Shown one piece after another: positions 26,843-35,400 of a DNA stretch of 38,350 nucleotides (positions are counted from its first letter, which is position 1; every line of letters starts with the position of its first letter). The translations under genes and the position numbers were made by a program. Origin of the DNA: Flammeovirga aprica JL-4. GTDB taxonomy: Bacteria > Bacteroidota > Bacteroidia > Cytophagales > Flammeovirgaceae. The DNA lies in assembly GCF_012844305.1 (NCBI RefSeq), contig NZ_JABANE010000089.1:1-38350 (forward strand), written 5' to 3'. The notes under the pieces are model-generated. The model was not told the DNA's origin. It saw nothing but the letters and a program-made list of their open reading frames with translations, and did no database searches.

Positions 26843-26950
26843 AATGAAGAATTAAGAGGGAAGAATGAAGAATTATGGTTCGTAAAATGGTTTTATAGTG
26901 ATAATTAAGTCACAGCAAGAACTATAATTCTACATTCTTAATTCTTCATT
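26843..26950. repeat. Imperfect inverted repeat with GAAGAATTA motifs
   Basis: The outer arms, 26843-26857 and 26936-26950, are perfectly complementary over 15 bases. The inner arms, 26869-26881 and 26919-26931, match over 13 bases with one G-U pair. It sits in the 612-base gap before the esterase gene. The arms resemble the hairpin before the AraC gene and may belong to one repeat family. The rest of the gap, apart from the terminator, is AT-rich with no gene that I can support. Confidence 0.65.
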
Positions 26951-27161
26951 AAAAAAGTTCTATAACTTTTTTTCTAGTACTTAAGTACTGTGACAAAAGT
27001 AAAGGTACATTTTATCTTATCTTTTTTATCCTACTCTTCGTTAGATTTTTATCGCGTAACTAAGGCTATGCTCTGCAAATCTGCCTTGATTAGAATAAAA
27101 AATATTAAACTAAAATCATCCCTTTTCTTCTGTCGCAGTACTTATCACCACAAATCAAGAA

Positions 27162-28088
27162 ATGAAAAGAATACTCCTATTACTAATCATCAATGTATCG
27201 CTTATATGTTCATTGCAAGCACAGAAAATCAGTGCTGACAAAGTTGTAATGTATAGAGATTTAGATTCATTGAAATTGAACTTACATATTTTTCAACCTT
27301 CAAAAAAAGCAAGTTCCAATGGAGCAGTGGTTTTGATTCATGGAGGTGGATGGAATTCAGGAAGTCCAAAAGCATTATTTCCTCAAGCAAAACATTTAGC
27401 AGACCGAGGCCTTATTGTTTTTCTACCAGAATATAGAGTAAGAAAAAGAAACAATACCACCATTTTTGAAGCAGTAGAAGATGTTCAAATTGCCATGGCT
27501 TATGTGAGAAATCATGCTTCTGAATATGACTTCGATCCGAATAAAATTGTTGTAGGTGGAGGTTCAGCCGGAGGTCATCTTTCCTTAAGTTTAGCCTTTA
27601 TTGAGCCTTTAACAAAAGGATTGAAACAAGCAGATTACAAACCGAATTTATTGGTGCTGTTTAATCCTGTTATGGACATGAGTAAGGAAGGCTATGCACA
27701 TCGTTTAGTCGATAAAGAAATGAAAGCATTAGGTAGAACATGGGAGTCGTTTAGCCCAAGACAAAATATCAATAAAGATTTCCCTAGTATGTTGGCCATG
27801 TTAGGTGATACGGACAAAGTAATTCCTGTTAAAGTAGCAGAAGACTTTCAAGCAAAATGCCAAGCAGTGGGTGTTGAGTGTCAATTGAAGGTGTACGAAG
27901 GAGCAGAACATTCTTTTTTCAATGCTGGATATGCAAAGAAAAAAGGGTTTGAAAAAGGCACTATCAATAGATGGCATTATGAAACGATAGAAGAAATGGA
28001 CCGTTTCCTGGTGTCTAAAAAGTATTTAGAAGGAAGCTATAAAGCAGTGATTCCAGAAGGAGCTATTTATCCTATTCCACAAAAATAA
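27162..28088 (+). CDS. Alpha/beta-hydrolase esterase, probable carbohydrate acetylesterase
   Basis: A secreted serine esterase of the hormone-sensitive-lipase-like type (308 residues, type I signal ending LQA-Q). The oxyanion motif HGGGW lies near residue 60. The nucleophile S135 is in GGGSAGGHL. D218 in LGDTDKVIP and H250 in GAEHSFF complete a convincing triad. Related enzymes in polysaccharide loci remove acetyl or other acyl groups. Only one base separates it from the next sulfatase, so the two are co-transcribed and probably act on the same decorated glycan. Acetyl specificity is inferred, since natural mannans are often acetylated. Confidence 0.87.
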   Translation: MKRILLLLIINVSLICSLQAQKISADKVVMYRDLDSLKLNLHIFQPSKKASSNGAVVLIHGGGWNSGSPKALFPQAKHLADRGLIVFLPEYRVRKRNNTTIFEAVEDVQIAMAYVRNHASEYDFDPNKIVVGGGSAGGHLSLSLAFIEPLTKGLKQADYKPNLLVLFNPVMDMSKEGYAHRLVDKEMKALGRTWESFSPRQNINKDFPSMLAMLGDTDKVIPVKVAEDFQAKCQAVGVECQLKVYEGAEHSFFNAGYAKKKGFEKGTINRWHYETIEEMDRFLVSKKYLEGSYKAVIPEGAIYPIPQK

Positions 28089-28089
28089 G

Positions 28090-29505
28090 ATGAAGCATTT
28101 ATTACTCTTATTAGCGGTCATCTTGTGGATTCAGGTGGCCTCAGCACAGCAGAAAAATGTGTTATTCTTTGTGGTGGATGATTTAGGATATTTTGATATC
28201 AGCATTCATAATAATTCATTTTATGAAAGTCCAAATATTGATGCACTAGCAAAAGAGGGTGTAGATTTTTCGAATGCCTATGTAGCACACCCTCGTTGTG
28301 TACCATCAAGATACGCCTTGCAAACGGGTAAATATCCTGCTCGTATTGGTGTTCCGGGGGCATTGGGGAAAGACGAATGTAATTTATCAGAAGAGGAAAT
28401 TACAATTGGTCAGGCTTTCAAAAATAATGGATACACTACTTTTTTTGCTGGAAAATGGCATTTAGGAAAAGAGGAAAGTCATTGGCCACAAAATAGGGGT
28501 TATGATATCAATATTGCAGGTTGTTCGGCAGGGGCTCCAAAATCTTATTTTTATCCTTATAATATTCCTCAAGACCCTAAAAGATCTGGTAATCATAAAA
28601 TCATAGAGGGATTGGATGAAGGCAAAGAAGGAGAATATTTAACGGATCGATTGACAACGGAAACCGTGAAGTTTTTAGCACAAGAACATACCTCTCCCTT
28701 TTTTGCGATGCTTTGTCATTATGGAGTACATACTCCGTTAGAAGCGAAAGCAGAATTGGTTGAAAAGTACAAAAAGAAGAAGGAAAAAATGTCTTTTCCG
28801 GAAAGTGATTTTTTTGAAAAAGATGGCGTCACAAAACGCTATCAAAATGATCCTGTTTATGCGGCAATGATTGCCTCAGTAGATGAGAGTTTAGGGCAGG
28901 TTGTGAAAGCATTAAAAGAAAACGGATTATATGAGAATACCATCATTGTTTTTACTTCAGATCATGGAGGGTTATCCAATAGAGGAATCAATAATAAAAG
29001 AAGATTGGCCACTTCAAACCTCCCTCTTAGAGCCGGAAAAGGACATAACTATGAAGGTGGCTTAAAAGTACCTTTGATTATGGCAGGGAATATAAAAGCC
29101 AAAAGAAAAATCAATCCTCAATTGACAACCAATACAGATTTATACCCTACAATCATGGATTTATGTCAGTTGGATTTACTTCCTCAACAGCATTTGGATG
29201 GTATCAGTATTAAAAAATCGATCAAGAAAAAAACAACAATAGATAGAACACTTTATTGGCATTCGCCCATGGCTCGACCTCAATCTACCGGAGACACAAA
29301 TTGTACAGTAGTCAGAGAAAATGATTTCAAGCTGTTTTATTTTTATGATGAAGACAGGTATGAATTATATGATGTGCGACGTGATCCTTATGAAAAGAAC
29401 AATCTATTTGATGCAAATAACCAAAACGCTCAGCGCTTGATGAAGAAGGTAAAGGCTTGGCAGCAGGAGGTCAATGCTGTGTTTTTACCATCAAATTTAA
29501 AGTAG
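28090..29505 (+). CDS. S1 family sulfatase, exported
   Basis: A formylglycine-dependent sulfatase of 471 residues with a type I signal ending ASA-Q. VVDDLGYFD is the first metal site and C70-V-P-S-R the modification motif. FAGKWHLGKE is the conserved lysine/histidine site and FTSDHGG the second metal site. DVRRDPYEKNNL near the end is the usual C-terminal sulfatase signature. It differs clearly from the other three sulfatases around these motifs, so the four probably act on different sulfate positions or linkages. It is coupled to the esterase gene. The S1 subfamily is not assigned. Confidence 0.9.
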   Translation: MKHLLLLLAVILWIQVASAQQKNVLFFVVDDLGYFDISIHNNSFYESPNIDALAKEGVDFSNAYVAHPRCVPSRYALQTGKYPARIGVPGALGKDECNLSEEEITIGQAFKNNGYTTFFAGKWHLGKEESHWPQNRGYDINIAGCSAGAPKSYFYPYNIPQDPKRSGNHKIIEGLDEGKEGEYLTDRLTTETVKFLAQEHTSPFFAMLCHYGVHTPLEAKAELVEKYKKKKEKMSFPESDFFEKDGVTKRYQNDPVYAAMIASVDESLGQVVKALKENGLYENTIIVFTSDHGGLSNRGINNKRRLATSNLPLRAGKGHNYEGGLKVPLIMAGNIKAKRKINPQLTTNTDLYPTIMDLCQLDLLPQQHLDGISIKKSIKKKTTIDRTLYWHSPMARPQSTGDTNCTVVRENDFKLFYFYDEDRYELYDVRRDPYEKNNLFDANNQNAQRLMKKVKAWQQEVNAVFLPSNLK

Positions 29506-29560
29506 GGGATATAATTTTTATCAGCATGAAATCTCATAACGATGAAGAGAACCGTTGTAG

Positions 29561-29581
29561 GGACGTTGCATTGCAACGTCC
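29561..29581. repeat. GGACGTTGCA palindrome, REP-like
   Basis: GGACGTTGCA, one T, then TGCAACGTCC form a perfect 10-base-pair palindrome in the 144-base gap between two sulfatase genes. Its G+C content stands out from the AT-rich surroundings. Similar ACGTTGCA-type palindromes occur as dispersed intergenic repeats in several bacterial groups. No transposase is adjacent. Confidence 0.65.
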
Positions 29582-29649
29582 ACTGAACCACCATAAAAAC
29601 CACTTATGATCCACAATACGCATTATCAATCCAACAAACAACGTGTGTG

Positions 29650-31143
29650 ATGAACTACAAAATGAACATTTTATTAAGAATAGTGATAGGGTATTTATTA
29701 GGTACCCTAATGATCAGTTGTGAGACCACATCAAGTCCACTACAAAAGCCAAATATTCTACTGCTATATATGGATGACCTTCGTCCACAGCTGGGATGTT
29801 ATGGGCAATCGAATATAAAATCACCTCATATTGACCAACTAGCTGAAGAGGGAATTTTATTTACCAATGCCTATTGTAATGTGGCAGTTTGTGGTGCCTC
29901 AAGAGCAAGCATGTTGACCGGGATCCGACCTACAAAATCCATCTTCAGAGACTATAAAGTTTTTGTGCAAGACGATACACCAACAGCCATTACACTCCCT
30001 CAATTGTTCAAAAAGAATGGCTATAAGACCATTTCTAACGGAAAAATCTTCCATCATCTAGATGACCGAATAGAAGACTGGGACGAAGTATGGCGACCTT
30101 ATGCTTTTGATGAAAATCCATTCGGTTTAGCCCCTACGGAATGGTGGCAAGGATTATGGAGAGACTATCAATCTCCAGAAAACAAAAAAGTGTACAAAGC
30201 CACCAATAGAGGACCCGCCTATGAAAAAGCAGAAGTAGAAGATGGAGAATATATAGACGGCTTGCTGACACATAAAGTAATTGATGACTTGGAAAAGCTA
30301 AAAGAGAGTAATGCTCCTTTCTTTCTGACGGCAGGGTTTATCAGTCCTCATTTACCTTTTAATGCACCAGCCCTTCATTGGGAAAAATACAAAGCATCTG
30401 AGATCAAACTCCCTTACAATAACTTTGTAGCTAAAAATGCTCCTGAAATTTCTATCAGTGCTTCTCATGAATTACGTCAGTACAACGGTATTCCACCAAA
30501 AGGAGAAAGGGTGGATGATACTACTGCCCTCCAACTGATCCATGGCTATTATGCAACCGTCAGTTATGTGGATACTTTGATCGGGAAAATACTCAAGAAG
30601 CTGAAAGATACAGGCTTGGACAAAAACACCATTGTAATTTTAGTATCAGATCATGGTTATAACTTGCAGGAACACGCTCAATGGGCAAAGTGGACAAGTC
30701 ATCGAACCTCCATGCAAGTACCTTTGATCATTTCTTCCCCTTTTATCAATCATCAAGGCACAACAAATGCTTTAGTAGAATTAGTAGATATCTACCCTAC
30801 TTTGGCATCAATGGCTCATCTAGAAGTACCTCAAAAGCAACTGGAAGGAGAAAGTCTTCTCCCTATTTTACACAACCCTGAGTTAAAAGGAAAGCCGAAT
30901 GTGTTTATCAATAACGCCAACGGTTATACCATTAAAACACCAAGGTATAGTTATACAGAATACATCAACCCTAAGGATAATAAGACCTTTGCCCGAATGC
31001 TTTATGATCATCAAATAGATCCCGATGAGAATGAAAATATTGCCGTTTATAAAGAAAATAAAGGGTTAGTAGACTCTCTTCACCATGAACTTTACAAGCA
31101 TTATCAGCACAATATTTTAGGTGGAGAGTTGACGCTAAAATAG
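29650..31143 (+). CDS. S1 sulfatase, iduronate-2-sulfatase-like, lipoprotein
   Basis: A sulfatase lipoprotein of 497 residues (signal ending LMISC) from ATG 29650; a GTG one codon earlier and an ATG four codons later are alternatives. LLLYMDDLRPQLGCYG and AYCNVAVCGASR follow the iduronate-2-sulfatase-like branch. The modification motif is C81-G-A-S-R, with alanine in place of the usual proline, a variant tolerated in the family. GYKTISNGKIFHH and LVSDHGYNLQEH supply the remaining active-site residues. WAKWTSHRTSMQVPL is also typical of this branch. The lipid anchor suggests it works at a membrane surface. Substrate on mannan is unknown; the S1_7-like assignment is by motif resemblance. Confidence 0.86.
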   Translation: MNYKMNILLRIVIGYLLGTLMISCETTSSPLQKPNILLLYMDDLRPQLGCYGQSNIKSPHIDQLAEEGILFTNAYCNVAVCGASRASMLTGIRPTKSIFRDYKVFVQDDTPTAITLPQLFKKNGYKTISNGKIFHHLDDRIEDWDEVWRPYAFDENPFGLAPTEWWQGLWRDYQSPENKKVYKATNRGPAYEKAEVEDGEYIDGLLTHKVIDDLEKLKESNAPFFLTAGFISPHLPFNAPALHWEKYKASEIKLPYNNFVAKNAPEISISASHELRQYNGIPPKGERVDDTTALQLIHGYYATVSYVDTLIGKILKKLKDTGLDKNTIVILVSDHGYNLQEHAQWAKWTSHRTSMQVPLIISSPFINHQGTTNALVELVDIYPTLASMAHLEVPQKQLEGESLLPILHNPELKGKPNVFINNANGYTIKTPRYSYTEYINPKDNKTFARMLYDHQIDPDENENIAVYKENKGLVDSLHHELYKHYQHNILGGELTLK

Positions 31144-31286
31144 ATGTGATCAACCATTTTGCTTAATTTCTAAAACCACTATTTTGTACTATTTATTAGA
31201 ATTCAAGATTGAATATTTAAAAGAGATAACTAACTTGGAGGGAGTGAACTATCTAATGACAATTTTTTTTAAAATAAATGAACGGT

Positions 31287-32320
31287 ATGAAAACAATCAT
31301 GAAAATACTATTATCCTTGGTTGTATTTTCATGCACTATCCCTCTAACCGACAATAAAAAGAAACAGGATGAAATGAATGTTACAGAAAAAGAAATACTT
31401 AGGGAACTAGATTTAGCATTTTCAACAAATGCATCAACACTACCCAAATGATAAACAAGGAGTTATTAAATACAATTTTTTTCTTGATTTGGAACATGGA
31501 TATTCTTTGACGGCAGGCAGTAGAATTCATTTATATGCTGATTCTACAAGATGGGCTTTAGTATTTGAAAGAAATGGATATCACAATAGAGGTTTTTTTG
31601 CAGAAATTGAGTTGAACTATTTTGGTAATTGTATTGGCTATACAACAGCAGAAGGTTCTAATAGCAGCGACATTACAAATACAAGTAACATTATTTTAAT
31701 CGAAACAAGCGAATTTCAGAGAATTGCAAATAAAGATGGTGATGACATGGAGAATTTTGAGTTGATTGAAAAGGATATCCAAGAAATTAAGATTCGAGAC
31801 CAAATTGTTCCTTTTAATAATAACCATGAAGACTATGAAAAAGTTGGAATTGAAGTTCGAAAAGAAGAGAACCCTAACCATCTTATAGGATTTGGTGATT
31901 TAATTCGATACTTACATGAAACAAATTCAGGAATAATTAAAGCAACTGAAAATGATATTCTTAAACATATTCCAAATGATATACCTAAGCTAATGACAAT
32001 TGAGGAATTCCATTTTGAAAGTGTTTATGAAGAGACTCCTCCAAGTCAACAAGAAACATATAAGTTACTTGCCAAGATTTTGATAACAAGAGATACTTCA
32101 AATTGGGCTCCAACAGAAGAGCCGAATAACAGTTGGAAAAATTGGGAATCGGGGAATTTATAATTGAAGATAGTGCTAATTATGGTGGTTCGTGGGGATT
32201 TCGAAAAACCTTTAAAATTCCTAATTACTCTTCATTTTTAAACCGTTTAGATTCATACGATTAAAAGATGAAGAGTATTTAGAAAAATTAGAGGTTTTGC
32301 GACAGTCCCTCAATAGCTAA
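31287..32320 (+). pseudogene. Lipoprotein gene of unknown function broken by three frameshifts
   Basis: The gene starts at ATG 31287 with a lipoprotein signal (MKILLSLVVFSC) and reads to ELDLAFSTNAS before an early stop at 31449-31451. The sequence continues in another frame from about 31430 (YPNDKQG, FLDLEHGYSLTAGSRIHLY) to a stop at 32161. It resumes one frame back with GEFIIEDSANYGGSWGF, then shifts again near 32246 to RFIRLKDEEYLEKLEVLRQS and a final stop at 32318. Adding one G at about 32151 and one T at about 32246, and removing one base near 31440, would restore a protein of about 344 residues. I do not recognise the family. It lies between the sulfatase cluster and the BspA-type gene. 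Confidence 0.8.
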
Positions 32321-32402
32321 ATATTCTCAATTTAAGATGATGTATTAACCTCAAACGAACATTTAATTTCTCGAGAAAAGCACACTTTTTATGTATTTTT
32401 TT

Positions 32403-32410
32403 TACATTTG
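32403..32410 (+). promoter_or_regulatory. Putative -7 promoter box for the BspA-type gene
   Basis: TACATTTG, matching TAnnTTTG, lies 61 bases before the ATG of the large repeat protein in a very AT-rich leader. No clear -33 TTTG is seen at proper spacing, so this is a partial match. Confidence 0.4.
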
Positions 32411-32471
32411 TTAAAGTATATTTCGTCTAACGGAATATTTTTTACAGACCTCTTTTCAGCCTTACGTAAAA

Positions 32472-35400
32472 ATGACTAATCTAACAAGTAAACTATGTGT
32501 TATTGCTATTGTAATATTATACGCTTTCAATCAACTTTCCGCACAAACATTATTGTCAGAAAAGGAATTGTCTATTGATAGTGAAGGTGTTATCACTTTA
32601 AATCAAGGGGTATTACTGGATACAGATATTATTATTCCATCGGAAATCAATGGACAAAGTGTAATCAGTATTGGGAGTTATACTTTTCAAGGCAAAGGTA
32701 TCACTTCAGTACAATTTCCAGAAACGCTTGAAATCATCAACTTTAGTTCCTTTGCAAATAATAACATTAAAAAACTTGAACTTCCTGAAAATTTAAAAAT
32801 TATTGAATCATATGCTTTTTCAGATAATGAACTAACGGACCCTGTTGTGTTTAATGGGACAGTCGTAGAGAAGATTGGTCTTAGTGCATTTAAACATAAG
32901 AAGGGTACAAATATTCCTGAAAACGTTATCCATCGCCTGCCTGATTACAAAAAAAAAGGATATGAATTGAATGGGTGGATTCAATTACCAACAGAAGGAA
33001 AATACTTTCCAGAAGGATACCCTATATCAATATATCATTCATATGTAGCAGCTATAAAATATATTGGATTGACCTTAAAGGGCCATATATTGGGTTATGC
33101 GTTTCCTATTGACCTTGAAGTTCGAGGAGATGTAATAGAAGATATTCAATTAAAAAATGGTGAAGAATTTTCAATAACTGTAGATTTTGGTTCAAATATT
33201 ACGCTCACTCCCAAGAATAAATATTTAACTTTTGAAACCGAGTCAATAACACTGTTAAACATCCAGAATAATATTGATACGCTTAATTTTTATGTTGAAT
33301 ATCATACCATTACTGATGAGGATGTAGAATCAAATCGAGAAGGGGACTTAATTTTAGATGACCGTCTCCCTGAGGATAATAATTATATTTATTTTGGTCG
33401 CTATCGAACGAATATCATAATCCCTGACACCTTAAAAGGTGAAAGTGTAAAAAGATTATTATACCCACCAAATGACTTGAACGTTAGTGCTGTAAAATTA
33501 CCAAATACGTTAGAGGAAATACACAGAAACTATTTTGAGAATAATAACATGCTCAAAAAAATAAATTTGCCAGAAAGTTTATTAAAGATAGAGAGTTATG
33601 CATTCAAGAATACAGGACTTAAACAACTCAAGCTGCCTTCAAATTTAGAATTCTTAGGTAAAGAAGCTTTTGGTGATACTGAAATTTCAACAATTGAATT
33701 ACCGAATAGTTTAAAAACCTTTCATTTAGATGCTTTTAAAAACACAAATATAAAAACAGTATTTCTTCCTGAAAATAGTCAAACCTTATATCAAGATACT
33801 TGGATTGTGGTTGATAATCCATCTGTTGTTTTTGGTGCAGGGGAGGAAGTAGAAGTTGGTACAGGGTATATATTAAATCACAAAATTGAATTTACGGGTG
33901 TTCATGTTGAAGTAGCTAATACTACCAAAGAGACTATTAATTTTAATTATAACTCATCAGATGATCAAAAAATAGAGGTTACTCTTTTACCTTTTGAAAC
34001 CTATACAATTGAGGAGGTAAAAGGTTTTTCATCTACAATCAATGTATTGGAAACGAATGGCATAGAGTTAAATCAATCAATTCATACACTTAACAATGTA
34101 CAAGAAAATACTTTGATTACAATTGAGGAAGCCGGGTATTATACTTTGAAGGATGAAGATGTTGTAATGGTTGGGCAGTCCATTAGCTCTCTAGTTTTAG
34201 AAGAATTACCAAACTCCAAGATAATTATTCCAACTATTCTTCAGAAAGAAATCGTTAAGGGAATTTCTTCTGATGTTTTTAAGGAGAAAAATATAACAGA
34301 GGTAATATTGCCAGAATATTTGGAGGAAATTTATACGGATGCTTTTAAAGGAAATCATTTGAGAAGTATAAATCTGCCTAAATCTTTAACTTATATCAGT
34401 TATGGTGTATTTGAAAACAACAAGTTAACAACGATAAAATTCCCAGCAAAGCTTAGAGTTTTACATAAAAGAGCATTCGCAAATAATAGAATTCGCACTG
34501 TTGAAATTCCTTTATCCATTAAAGAACTAAGCGAAGACCTGTTTAAAAATAATAGAATTGATTCATTATATATTCCTCCTAACATAGAAGTTATAGGAAA
34601 TGGAGCTTTTAAAAATAATAGTATCAGAAAATTATCATTTGGTGAGAGTAGCAAATTAGAGCTCATATATAGTGAAGCTTTTCAGTATAATAACCTTCAA
34701 CAATTGATTCTTCCAGAAGGTGTAATAAAAATTTATGATGATGCCTTTAGTTTTAATGAGTTGAATGATTTGAAGTTGCCCAATTCTCTTGAAATAATAG
34801 GTGAGGGTGTATTCAGAAATAATAAACTTGTTTCACTTGTGATTCCAAACAATGTTTATCATATAAAGTATAGATCGTTTCAAAATAACCACCTAAAAAC
34901 GGTTACTTTTCCTCAAAGTTTAAATGATATTGGAGCTTATGCTTTTGAAAATAATTTTATTGAAGAAGTAGATATTCCGGATGGTATTGAATCCCTCAGA
35001 TATGGAACATTTTTACATAACAGTTTAACCAAAGTAAAGCTTCCAAAACAATTAAACACTATCGCTTCAAAAGTTTTTGATGATAATATGCCAATACGTT
35101 TACCCATCTATTATATGGAAGGTGTGAGAAACATTTGGAGCCCCATCATTGATGAAGAAAATCCTTTCTATGATAATGAACGATCTTACTCAGTTTATAA
35201 GGACAACTATATTTTTGAGGAAGGCTATAAAAAAGTAACTATTAAATACATTAGAAATGAATTCTGTAAGGCTAAAGTTATAGTTGACGATACTGATGAA
35301 ATTCATTTAAATGGTCCAAATTATGCTACAGAGTATAAGTATAACTTTGTAGTAAAAAAAGTTGGGGAAGATTTAAAATTAGATTTTGGAATGGTAGCTC

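Noticed and set aside
26990..27238. Small open frame ahead of and overlapping the esterase start
   Set aside because: Basic, low-complexity sequence that overlaps the esterase signal peptide in another frame; nothing supports it as a gene.
31430..32320. Programmed frameshifting in the broken lipoprotein gene
   Set aside because: Three shifts at unrelated places, with no slippery heptamer plus structure visible; decay or sequencing error is simpler.
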